Shown here: piece after piece, positions 10,521 through 21,674 of the stretch
How the letters are laid out: each line of letters opens with the position of its first letter
Numbering within the stretch: position 1 is the first letter of the stretch
Source of the DNA: Bigelowiella natans CCMP2755
Taxonomy: Eukaryota; Cercozoa; Chlorarachniophyceae
Assembly: GCA_000320545.1 (NCBI GenBank)
Contig: ADNK01000836.1
Span: 1-41,282, forward strand
Length of the DNA stretch: 41,282 bases
Reading direction: 5' to 3'
Translations under genes and position numbers: made by a program
Notes under the pieces: model-generated
The model's input: only the letters and a program-made list of their open reading frames with translations
Databases searched by the model: none
Told to the model about the DNA's origin: nothing

Positions 10521-11609
10521 CACCCAGGTCGAGATTATGGCGCGTGTAGCAGGTAATGCGTCTTTGCTATGCATTATAAGAGAGAACGGCAATGTTTATC
10601 ATGCTGATTTTCTTGCAACCGATGATGATACCGGTGGGATACAATAACTACCCCCGCTGGGAGGTTGCTGGTAGCTCGCTTCTCCTCACCCTTCTTCTTA
10701 CCCAGGACATCCCAACGTTGTGTCCCTGCACGACGCATACGAAGACAGGTCGTTGATTTACTTTCGATCGATAATGAAAGAATCGAGAAGTGATGAGCTT
10801 TTGAATCCCTCTAATTGAATTGAGTCTCGGGGGCAAGATTATTTCTGTTTTCGGATGAAACGAGTGTTGAGACTGACCGCTTGTCATCGGCTGTAAAGCA
10901 TAAGCTACGAAAGTAGCAGTGGCAAGTAGCAATGGCCTTAGTAGTCACGGTGGTGGTGGTGCTGGCGGCGATAATAAGAGCTTGTGAGTTTTTGGTCATA
11001 ATTGTTGTCGTGGAATAGTCATTGCTCATGCATACGTACCAGTAGTGACTTGCGTACTTTTTGGTTGCCGGAAACCACCTCCCCCATTCAGGAATCACTA
11101 TAATATCGTGATGGAGTTCCTCAAAGGTCGCTCCTCCCGTGCCGCCATTGATTATACTATTGCGCACACTTTGCCCAAAAACATAAAAGGCTGCATTCAG
11201 ACATTTTGTAGAGTGCCAGCCGCGTAGCATCTCCTCCTCTTCCTCCTCCTCCTCCTCCTCCTCCTCCTCCTCCCCCTCTTACCTACCTAACAATCTGCCA
11301 ACGTACGCTTCCTCAGGGGCATCACTCACGGAATTGCTCCTGAGGCATCGTATTGAGTCGGAGTACCAGGCCAGCCTGCTAATACGGTGAGCAGCAGCAG
11401 CAATAGTTCTCCCAACCAAAGCTTTTGTATGTGCACCCGTCCTAAATGAAGACGGACACCACGTTGCTTATGACCAAATAAATGGCAGCGCTGATGATTC
11501 CCGCACCGTGACAACGCGAGCGGCCTTGCCAGTGAGCAGGAAAATCATCAGCGTTTTCTTTGTAGCAAGTTCGGAGATTAGTATTCAAGATCCCATTCCT
11601 ACATGTTTA

Positions 11610-11655
<46 letters not shown>

Positions 11656-12275
11656 GAGCTACCTTTTCGAACCTATGATGCAATGGGAATACGAACGCCA
11701 AACTGCTATTTCTAACTGTGCTGCTGCGGGGTCTCATTGATGTGATGCAGGTGCATGCTGCTAGCCATCCAGCATATCCACAAGCTTGGGGTACATGATG
11801 ATAAAAGGGGAGGGGGGGGGGAGGGCGAAGAGAGAGTCATTACAAAAAAAAGAAAGCTCTCACCGCAGTATCATTTTTCAAAGGTAACATAAAAAACACC
11901 CCCCCCCCGCCCTCTTCCAGGTGGTACACCGTGACCTCAAACCGTCAAACTTCGTCTTCAGCGCTTCGATATCGAGCGCGAGCTTGGAGGCAGAAAAAGA
12001 CCAGCGGCATCGTCAGCCGCTCGCTCCGAAAGCTGCAGCAGCAGCAGCAGCAGCATCGACGGGAATGGGGGTGGCGATGACGACGGAAACAGCATCGTTG
12101 CTATCCTCATCATCATCTTCTTCTTCTTCTTCTTCTCCTTCGTCTTTATCGTTATCATCACCATTGCCAAATCAGCTCAGGACAATAAAACGGAGCAAGA
12201 GCTACGACGGTGCCCTACACACACACCATACACACACACACACACACACGCACGTACACACACGCACGTACGCAC

Positions 12276-12326
<51 letters not shown>

Positions 12327-13562
12327 CACTTTGGCTATATATTGTACATATATACTGCATCACCTTAGTATAGTACTCTTCCTCACCCTTTGTTGTCGTG
12401 ATAGGGAAATCCTCACATCGAAGCGCTAACGATGCTCTGGTCGAGTCACTGGCAGAATCGATAAAACTCGTCGATTTCGGGGTTCGGAAGGAGTCGTCTA
12501 TTTTTTATGCGTTTTTGTCTTTGCGTGACATCTCGCCAAACCGTCATCATCATCATCATCATCATCATCATCACCGACAACAACCACCTAGCCTTGATCA
12601 TCGTCATCTCTGGTCGCCATTCAATCATCCATGCCTGCACACATACTCTTCGCGCGCGCGAGGGGCATCTCATGAGCAGATTCATCGTTGCCGCAGGTTG
12701 CAAGAAGAGTGGCGGACAACGGTGCGGCTGCTCCTGGCAATGACGATCAGAGAAAAGAAGTGAATCAGCATCACACCAACCGCTATCATCAGCATGGCCG
12801 CCGATGTGACGACGAGAAGGCAGGACCGATCCAAGGTCTCCTGCCATGATGCACACGGGCAAATCCCCAAAACAACAAACAATTGATATTTATAACAACA
12901 ACAACGACGACGACGATGACGACGATGACGACGAAATGGAGGTCTCGTACGTGTCGTTTGTTGGCTCATGTCTGTTTTTTGACCACAGGCGGCAGCAGTC
13001 CTTTGAGCGCTGCTGGGACTTTACACTTCATGGCACCGGAGGTCTCCTTCCGCGAATGATAACAGATATTGCAGAGCAGCAGCAGCAGCAGCAGCAGAGC
13101 ACAACCCCCCCCCCTCACCCCTTTCCGTCAGGTATGCACGTGGTGAGCGAGTGTGAATGTGTGTGTGTTTACGAATTAAAGGTGATGGAGTTATCTAAAA
13201 GAGCAATGAGAGGAGCGGGATGGAAGAGAAGAGGGGGGAGCTTCTCCACAACACAGCACCGTCATCACGGAGCAACCGACGGCAGTAGCATCAGCAGCAG
13301 TAGCAGCGATAGCGGTCGGGGGGGGTATCTTATCTCTGCCAAGCCCGGGGGTAAGTAGCCATCGCTGCACAACTGCTACCTGCTTCGCATCATTACAGTG
13401 CTGATTGCCATTGACGACGACTTGTGGCCCTCTCCACCACCATCCTCTCCTCCTCCTCCTTCTCCTTTTCCTCTGCCTCTTCTCTACAGAGCTGGGAAGG
13501 GTCTTAAAGGCTGCGGACATGTGGTCTCTGGGTGTCATTGCATTCCTGATGGTATGTTGTGC

Positions 13563-13595
<33 letters not shown>

Positions 13596-13988
13596 GAGGA
13601 GGAGGAGGAGGAGTAATAGGTAGTAGTAATTCTAGTAGCGGCCAAAGCAGCACGAAGCGATAGACGTTTCCTTGTAACGACGTACTCGATCCTCGCCCCC
13701 CCCCTTCCGCCCTCAACCCATCACCATCATCATTATCTTCAATCGATAAAGACTCATCACCGGTCAGGTACGAGGGTATCCTCCTTTTGACGGCCCCGAT
13801 CCAAACGTGGTATTTGCTAGTAGAGTGCCTCCTCCTCCTCCTCCTGCTGCTGCTGCTGGCGATGGTTATCAGCTTCTGGAATGGGCATGTTGGCCCGAGA
13901 GAGGGGAGGGGTGGGAGTGTTTGGAATAAATTTGAAAACGTGAGTATGCGGGGAACATATTGCGTGCGTAAATATTACAAAATGTGCA

Positions 13989-14046
<58 letters not shown>

Positions 14047-14175
14047 TATTTGACCCACCACGCCAACGATACGTCCACCATGCAGGTGGTTCGCAAGATC
14101 ATGGAAGGCAGGTCTCAGGATGATGTTTGCTTGCTGCTGCTGTATATACACATATCAACTATAGCTATGCATGCA

Positions 14176-14209
<34 letters not shown>

Positions 14210-14980
14210 AAACGTCGTCATATCACCAGGTTTGACATCGGCCCCTTCTCCGCCTGTTCGGATGAATTTCGCGATTTTATTTCCAGGCTCTTGGTACGTG
14301 CGAAGCCAGCAGTGCGATTCGTATGACTGTAGATTATGAACATGTACGTGGTCTAAAGCTTCTGCTCCTCCTCCTCCTCCTCCTCCTCCTCCTCCTCCTC
14401 ATTTTCTCTTTCTCTTCATATCATCATCATCTTCATCATCATCATCATCTTCATCATCATCATCATCATCTTCATCATCATCATCATCTTCATCATCATC
14501 ATCATCACTACCGCCACCATCACCACCACCATCTCGCTGTGTGTTGCTGAGCAGACGGTTGACCCTTACGCTCGAATGACCGTCGATGAAGCCTTACTTC
14601 ACCCGTGGATCCTTCGCACATCAAGCGGGTAGTAAGAGACGAATAAGGAGAGAAGATGGCGCAGGAGGGGGAGGAGAAGGAGGAGGAGGAGGAGGAGGAG
14701 GAGGAGGTGGTGGTGCTGCTGCTGCTGCTGCTTCTTCTTCTAGATGTCCTTATCACCCATCATCGTCGTCGTCATCGTCGTCTATGCTGTCGTGTTATCA
14801 AGAAAACGCGATCGGATCTCTGTGGACGTGCGCGCAAGCCTGCAAACGTTCTTCACCAAGTCTAGGTCGTGGGTCTTTCGGGGGGGAGGGGAGGGGGGGG
14901 GGGGGGGAATACCGAATAGCCATGGCAGCACTACTTCAGAAGAGGGGACGATGACGATGATTACGATGGTCATGATGGTT

Positions 14981-15012
<32 letters not shown>

Positions 15013-15352
15013 TGGTGATGGTGATGGTGATGATCAATAATGTGACTGCTAGCTCAGCGAAGATAATAAAGCATATACTACTCATCATGCAGGCTCAAGC
15101 GCGTCGTGGCGAAGTGCGTTCGTAATCAACTGACTGCTTCGGATGAGGTAGTACGTAGTGGTATTATCAGGAGAGTCATGTCCTCCCCTCCTCCTCCTCC
15201 TCCTCCGTCATGATGCACATTATCAGTCAGCAGTGTGGCACTGGGAGAGGCAGGCTGGCCACCTCTGCTGCAGCCTTTTATACGACTACAAAACAATATA
15301 AATCATATAATGCGCGCGCGCGCGCACACACACACACACATATTATATAATT

Positions 15353-15399
<47 letters not shown>

Positions 15400-15436
15400 T
15401 ATATCTCCCGTTCGCTGTCTGTTCTCCTTTACACTA

Positions 15437-15482
<46 letters not shown>

Positions 15483-16369
15483 ACAACCGGCCGATAAATG
15501 GCAACAATGGATTGCAGGCGTATCTGCGACAAATCTTCTTTCGATTTGACGGCGATGGGGATGGTAGGTGCATTATTGCACGTCTTATAATCTCTCTGCC
15601 ACGCCCCCCCCCCCCCCCCCCCTCCATCTCTCTCTTTCTTTCTCTACAAATACTACTACTACCACTAGTACTAATCACCCTCCTTCTCGATCATCGAAGA
15701 AGTGGGAACACGCATGGTTATTCTGACGATTGCACCGCGACACCATCGTCATCATGATGACGAGTAGCGAGTAGGACAATCATCATCATCATCTTCTTCT
15801 TCTTCTTCTTCTTCATCCATAAACGAAAAGGTGTTCTTGCGAGGGGGGAGGTCGTGAACCTCATGGCATTCTTGGGGTACTGACTATATAGCACTACTCA
15901 CTAGCACTACGGCTACTACTACTACTACTACTACCACGACTACTCTTTCTAGATGAATGGGGTGATAATTCATCAATGAATCGTCGTGTGGTTGCTGATG
16001 ATTCCTGCCCATGTTGCGTATACATCTACACGTCCTTTCCTGGGATGAAATCTCTCTCCGCTCGTTCGTCCATCCGTCCATCCGTCGCCCCCAGCCGTAT
16101 TGTCATCGTCGTCATCATTTATCATCGCATCAGTCATTGAAGAGCTCTCTTCTCTCTCTCTCTCTCTCCTCCCCCTCCCCCCCCCCCCAACCCCGTAAAT
16201 TCGGCCCTCCGGTCCCGTACGTCCCTTCCTGTACTCGGACCGAAACCGGGTAGGAGCACTTCCCCTTGCACAGAAGAAGGGGCTTCGAAAACCCAGGGGG
16301 GGGCGGAAAAAGGGGGGAGGGGGGAGACGGCTAGGGCTGGAGAGGGACACTGTAGTAACGATAGCAGTC

Positions 16370-16414
<45 letters not shown>

Positions 16415-16491
16415 TTGGAGAATTATCTTCATCATCATCATCATCATAATCATCACTTCGCAGCCGCTCGATGCTCTTGAGCACCCCCCTA

Positions 16492-16525
<34 letters not shown>

Positions 16526-16752
16526 CGATGACGATGAGACGATGATGATGATAATGATGATGATGAGGGGGATAACAACGACGTTACCGTTAATGATCCG
16601 CAATCAACAGCCGCTTTTGGAGCTGCCCTCGCCTCAGCCGTCGTCCAAGCAGCACGCGAAGAAGGTCAAGAGGGCGGCAACGATGACAGAGACGGCCGCA
16701 CACAAGAGTGCATTGGGGATAGAGAAAAACCAGGGTCGCAGCCCTGGAAGGA

Positions 16753-16788
<36 letters not shown>

Positions 16789-17365
16789 TCATGATGATGA
16801 TAACGCCCCCTTCCTTGCCAATCTCTTCTACTAGCATGACGATGGAGGAGAGGGATCCTTGGTAAGCAGCGATAAACAATCGATCACAGAACAATAGCAA
16901 TATCTTTATTGGGTTGACAATAATGACAAGAATACAGCCGCAGCCGTGCATCTCGAGCGTGCCGGCGGAGCTAGGGCTGGGTGGGTCGCCGGGAGGATAG
17001 GATAGTCGTCGAAGTGACTGATGACGATGACGATGACGATGACAGACGCAGTATGCGGTACCATCACTAACGACGATTCACACTCGACAGGCTGTTTGGC
17101 GGCAGGGGGGGCGGGATCAACTTCCAACAGTTTGAAGACCTGTACAACGCCGGTAGTATGCATGCATTAAACACATGCATGTGCTCACACCTGCACATGA
17201 CGCATCCACACATTCCCTCCGCAACAATCCGACGATAACAGCGAGGAGGAGAAGGATGAGGGTTTTAGCAGCATTCACCCATATCCCCCCCCCCAAAGAC
17301 TCCAACCAAAACGGTGTCAGTGAAGCACCGAGCACCCGACGAATTTAGCACTGCTATAGAGCTCA

Positions 17366-17438
<73 letters not shown>

Positions 17439-18232
17439 AAACGTGCAAGCAGCGTTCCGAATTATCTTAGCCTTTGTTGCATCATCCTTCATCCTCCTCC
17501 TTCCCTCCCACCCGCCGATGAAACTGATCAGGCAAGATCGCTACGTCGCAGGAGGCAATGCTCGCAACGTAAGTGTATTAAATCGGCTCTGGTTGATGAT
17601 CTTTCCCTCGCTATAGCGTTTCGCGTTCTCCTCTCTCTACCACTCATCAACAAACCCGCCACAGAGAGGGGGGGGGGGGGGGGAGAGAATATTATGTAGC
17701 AGTTCGGAAAACACGGGTGATCTCGTCGAATCACTCTCTTTCGCTCCTGCGACATGACTCTCTCGCGTTATGTCGCAGAAGAGCTGAACCCTTCGCAAAA
17801 ATGACGATTCGTCCTCCCGTACTTGTTAATATTTCCTCTCATTATCTTGACTGAACGGTTGTGTTCTCACCCGGGGCACATGGCTTTTCCTTGTCGTCGT
17901 AACTCGAAGATTTCGATGTGCGGACACGGACGGTGATGGTGTGGTGTCTTACAAGGTGGTAGTAGTAGTAGCTAGTAGCTAGTAGAAGGAGGAATAAGAA
18001 TGGAGAGTAGGAGGAGAGGGGGAGAGCTAGAGAGGGTATTGCAAAGCATTGTCGTGGTAGCTATATTGTCGCCAATCACGCGGTTGCTCTTTGTCGAGAG
18101 TGCACGTTGGCGTCGTGTGTTTCATTCTGCGCAGCCTGTGCGTGTGCGTGTGCGTGTGTGGGGGTGAGTGAAATGATTCTTGCACATATTTAACCGTCTC
18201 AGTTCGACAATGACAACACACGCACATACACG

Positions 18233-18268
<36 letters not shown>

Positions 18269-18626
18269 GGACGCGCGAAGATTCATAGAAATCGGTTTCA
18301 CACATGCCGACGAGCGAAAGATAGCTCGATCCCGCCTCAAGCGAATCTGGAATAGATTGATGGCAGTAGAAGAGGAGGAGGAGGAGGAAGGCCGGGGAGG
18401 AGTTATCACGGGCAGAAACGAAGATGATTGCAAGCATAAGTTGGAAGGAATGGGAGGAAAAGATGGCGAGACGACGTTGGGTACCGGGTGCAACACTGTC
18501 CTTGAGGTAGATCCTCCTCATGCCAAGGCCCACAGCAGCAACAATAGCAGCAGCAGCGAGGAGAGGATGAGGAGGAGGGGGAGGACCGCAACTATATCGA
18601 GAAAGAAGAAGGAGGAGCGCGGGTAA
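9723..18626 (+). CDS. Calcium-dependent protein kinase (CDPK-like), about 27 exons
   Basis: Ser/Thr kinase fused to a calmodulin-like domain. Phase-consistent exons: 9723-9958, 10022-10109, 10219-10257, 10528-10552, 10706-10748, 11092-11126, 11317-11386, 11751-11790, 11921-12209, 12405-12481, 12697-12835, 12989-13041, 13492-13551, 13768-13806, 14086-14111, 14230-14293, 14555-14628, 14803-14865, 15093-15147, 15518-15563, then 16464-16861, 17091-17152, 17532-17568, 17910-17955, 18270-18626. Motifs: Lys in HALKK (107), VVHRDLKPSNF (D197), DFGVARRV (D312), GTLHFMAPE, ADMWSLGV, GYPPFDG, then RLKRVVAKCVRNQLT, the CDPK junction region. EF loops: FDGDGDG (interrupted by an intron) and DTDGDGVVSYKD. 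About 105 residues rich in Ala and Ser sit between HRD and DFG, and another insert follows DFG. The segment 15564-16463 and a possible micro-exon near 13100-13490 are unresolved. The alternative start ATG 9624 is in frame. Confidence 0.8.
10258..10527 (+). other. GC-AG intron in the CDPK gene
   Basis: The exon before ends in ...NDVRNE at GAG, and the next starts VEIMARVAG, which together give the expected kinase helix C. The only donor in phase is GAG|GCAAAA, a GC rather than a GT. The acceptor is ATCACCCAG. The intron contains CA and GT repeats of more than 35 nt each. Confidence 0.6.
14350..14520. repeat. CTC and ATC/TTC trinucleotide repeats in a CDPK intron
   Basis: A (CTC)n run of about 50 bases is followed by about 100 bases of ATC units broken at regular spacing by TTC. 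The pattern CATCATCATCTT repeats at higher order, so part of this block has been duplicated as a unit rather than by single-unit slippage. Confidence 0.8.
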
Positions 18627-18731
18627 ATACATATTATCATAATCTATTCTACAAGAAAATAATGAGGAGGAGAGGAGACGAGTGTGATGTGAAGCAACTC
18701 GTTAGCCATTGTTTTTACACCGTTGCTCGAA

Positions 18732-19016
18732 ATGCCAGCATCGATGTCGCGAAACCTTTTTGTTGCCCTCCTCAGCTCATCATTCACATGTATTTGGGCT
18801 CATTGTATCGAAAGGATATCGTTCGTGGAATGGATGTTGGCGATGCAGGAGGTAGAGTCGGAATAATCGGGTTTTCGTTGGTGTCGTGAATTGCAAATCA
18901 TCAATATTTCGTTCCTCCATGCACATAGAACATTCTGTACATGGTTTCCATTTGTTTAGTTTTCGTTGTAACAAAAATAGGGCGAGAACGTAGTGCTTGA
19001 TTTACAGGATACCATG

Positions 19017-19087
<71 letters not shown>

Positions 19088-19096
19088 GGATGTATG

Positions 19097-19159
<63 letters not shown>

Positions 19160-19318
19160 ATGTGTGTGTGTTGTATACAATTGAGAACCACGTGCATCCC
19201 GCAGGTCGATGTCCCTTTAATCTTGTCGCAATTCATCCCACACAAGACAGTTGGCATAACGATTGCTTACGCCGGACTTGCAGTTGTGCTTTCGAGGCTT
19301 CATTACACTGATGACTAG
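18732..19318 (+). CDS. Small two-exon predicted membrane protein, 77 residues
   Basis: Exon 1 (18732-18851) begins MPASMSRNLFVALLSSSF and ends CAG GAG|GTAGAG. Exon 2 (19205-19318) follows CGCAG and encodes VDVPLILSQF, then a hydrophobic stretch (TIAYAGLAVVLS) and the end HYTDD. Phase is 0 on both sides. The protein has a hydrophobic N-terminal part and a C-terminal helix, suggesting an organellar or membrane-associated small protein. I recognise no family. It starts about 105 bases after the CDPK stop on the same strand. An extra exon in the 353-nt intron cannot be excluded. That intron holds the compound microsatellite described separately. Confidence 0.5.
19018..19171. repeat. Compound microsatellite CA-GA-G-TA-TG
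   Basis: In order: about 29 bases of CA, about 28 of GA, a G run of about 12, a TGTATGTACATG spacer, about 37 of TA and about 32 of TG. The CA and TG arms are complementary and flank a palindromic TA core, so the strand can fold into a long hairpin. Confidence 0.9.
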
Positions 19319-19899
19319 AATAGCTTCTACTGCGAGGTCGTGCTAAATAAATCTAGACATGTCTACCATAAATCTAGACAATTTTGTTGCGTACAAGCAC
19401 CATTGTGACTGGACACTGTATTTGTTGATCTTCACATCGAGAAATGTGTGCCATGGGCCGTTGTGCTCGACATGACTAGATGAGGATGCGCAGCTTTTCT
19501 TGAGATGTCGAATGACATTGACATGCGCGTTTGCATCCTGAATGCACAGCATGCATGTGTTCCACTAAGCTAGCTAGGGCCATGCACGTACGTGAACGTT
19601 TAGATGGAACGCACCCGCCGCCCCGCCAAAAAAATGACAATGTCAAGAGGAGAGAAAGAGGGAAGTGTTGGAAGTGTTTGCACGTGCCAGCTGTCAACCA
19701 GCATGGTCATTTCCACGATGCACGGACAACACGCTGCGTTGCTGTGAAGACGCTCCTCAAGGTTCAAGGTTCCATGAATGAATGAATGAACTTGATGAAG
19801 ATCACACTTCCAAAACGTGACGGGACGTTTGCAAAGTGCGAAACGCAGTCTGGCAGTGCCAGAGCTAGAGAGTGCCTCGAGCCAAACCCAGAGAGGTCT

Positions 19900-20450
19900 T
19901 GAATCTGGTGCACGATGCCATGACAAAGCTGCAGCACTCGGAGTCAATGTGTTGACTCATGCATGATGTGGATGCTGCTCTGGACTGGACAAACATTGCT
20001 TCCGTGCCCTTTCCACGCACAACAGGCAGCGCTTGACAGCCCTGCTAGCCTGCTAGCCTGCTGGCCTGCTGGCCTGCCAACTCTCCTGTCCACCAACTTT
20101 GAGCCTGAGGGCATGCCAAGTAGAACTTTGACCTTGTGGGAGTCATCGCTGTCTTCGAACGCCAACCCAACAAAACGGTTTAGCGAACCCAGCTAGCCAG
20201 GGCGGACCAAACTTTGCACAACATTGCCTCTCGAAGCACAACAGTGTCTGCTAGTCTGGTGTGGGCACAATGCAACAACAGGTGACGAAGATCCTCCACA
20301 GCGCCCGAGCCACACATGTAACAACATGCTGCTTCGGCTGGGAGGTTGTGAATTCTAGCCATCACTCCGGTCCTTTGCCCAATTGTCCTTGCCCTGAGAA
20401 CATGAGCAATGATCATGTGGGTGATCAAGGTGAATGTGTGAATTGCGAAG
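19900..20450 (-). mobile_element. Decayed non-LTR retrotransposon (LINE) 3' fragment
   Basis: On the minus strand, a frame at 20428-20180 encodes LRARTIGQRTGVMARIHNLP, then CCYMCGSGAVEDLRHLLLHC, a C-x2-C-x9-H-x4-C zinc-binding motif typical of the segment after reverse transcriptase in LINE ORF2 proteins (zf-RVT). A neighbouring frame, 20165-19944, could be the rest of the C-terminal tail after a frame break. No reverse transcriptase core (YxDD) is seen upstream, so the copy is truncated. Nine-base GCCTGCTAG/GCCTGCTGG repeats at about 20037-20078 lie within the fragment. Confidence 0.6.
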
Positions 20451-20929
20451 AGCTGAAAGAGAGAGAATCTGTGAAAAAGAAGGCAAAAAGAAGAAAAAGA
20501 AAACGAGAAAACGAGAAAACATAGTCCATCGAACGATGAAAATCAAATGGGGAAAATGTACTGCGACAACCTATATGTGCTCAACCCAGCGAGAACGCCA
20601 TCTATGAAGGGCCCAAGAAATGCGCACTTCCGAAGTTCTCCCGTGCATTTAGCCCCCCACAAGAGCACGGGAAGTTGTCCAACCGCGATGTCCGAAGTTG
20701 TCGCAGGCGCACAACCCCCTGTCTTAGCATGGCGGCAGCGCTCTTGCATGCTCTTTAGTGACGTGGGCGACAAGGGAACGCAGGGCGTTCTCGCCGGAAA
20801 TCAAGGGGATTAGACAGCGATTGGGTCTCTTGGGAAGGGTGGGGTGGGGGGTCGACGTCGGCTCGACAAGAGAACACTCTTTTCCTCCCAGAACCCGCTC
20901 TCTCACCGGTGTCTAGACTGTTTTCCAAG
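20451..20929. other. Intergenic region upstream of the small leader-bearing gene
   Basis: I see no supported gene. The first 80 bases are purine-rich (GAAAAAGAAGG-like). The remainder is mixed sequence with frames on both strands of about 80 codons but no motif. The 5' leader and promoter of the gene that starts at 20930 must lie in its last part; no TATA box is obvious. Confidence 0.35.
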
Positions 20930-21674
20930 ATGGCCCGCAGCAACTTCGCCTTCCTTGCCCTCTGCGCAGTGGTACGTTTCTCTCCTTACTATCTTGCACC
21001 TGGTGTTGCCCTGTGCTCAAGAGGAAAGGTGTGACGTTCTGTCTATGTTTTCTTGTTCTGTCTATGTTTTCTTAGCTCTCCGTTGCATGCTACTTCGCAT
21101 TCCTTCATGAACCCCGCCTCCAAATGGCTCCTGTCCGTGCACGCATGGCATCCCGCAGCGTGGCTACCCACGGTAATTATGAAGGTCCACTGGATCATGT
21201 TGTACTAGAGGAAGGAATGTGCGTGTAATTTTATAACGTTGTTTGTAATCGATCGGGAGAGGAGGGAGATTTCACGTTCTTGACGAGACCCAAATGTGAA
21301 AGAGATCGATTTGTATTATGTAATGTAGCCGCGAAAGGGGCTCTTGGATCTTGGGGAGATCTGATCTCAAAGAATGCTAAGGGAGGTGGAATGCCAAAGA
21401 AAGTCGTTACTGAGAAGACGTGGTGGAACTGCCTTGACCCAAAGTGGAAGAAGGGTGGCGCTGGATCGGTACTCGATTGATTGATACATGAGACAATTAT
21501 GCGTCTAAAATATACAAAAAATTCGACATTGATCATGGGCATTTAGAAAGAGATTCGAGTCGTATTTTAAGATTGCATACTAAGTTTTTGTTTCTTTGGG
21601 GTGTGTGTGTATGTGTGTAGAACTCCGAGGCTCAGCAATGGATCAACGGGTGGAAGAGTAAGGTTGGCAAGTAA
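20930..21674 (+). CDS. Small protein with bipartite-like N-terminal leader, about 110 residues
   Basis: Exons 20930-20971, 21076-21172, 21329-21468 and 21621-21674; phases 0, 1 and 0 agree. The N-terminus MARSNFAFLALCAVLSVACY is a strong signal-peptide core, and it is followed by a basic, Ser/Ala-rich stretch without acids (RLQMAPVRARMASRSVATH). Signal peptide plus transit-like region is the layout of nucleus-encoded proteins of complex plastids, but this is inference. The mature part is short and basic with aromatic clusters (KTWWNCLDPKWKK and QQWINGWKSK) and no known motif. Conserved Trp-rich short proteins occur among thylakoid-associated factors, but I cannot name this one. A GT repeat precedes the last acceptor. 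Confidence 0.65.

Noticed and set aside
14415-14515. Regularly interrupted repeat that looks like an array
   Set aside because: Units are 3-12 bases with no unique spacers, so it is a microsatellite and not a CRISPR array.
14586-15040. ORFs rich in Gly, Glu and Asp
   Set aside because: They run through a CDPK intron and only 14803-14865 is supported as an exon by phase.
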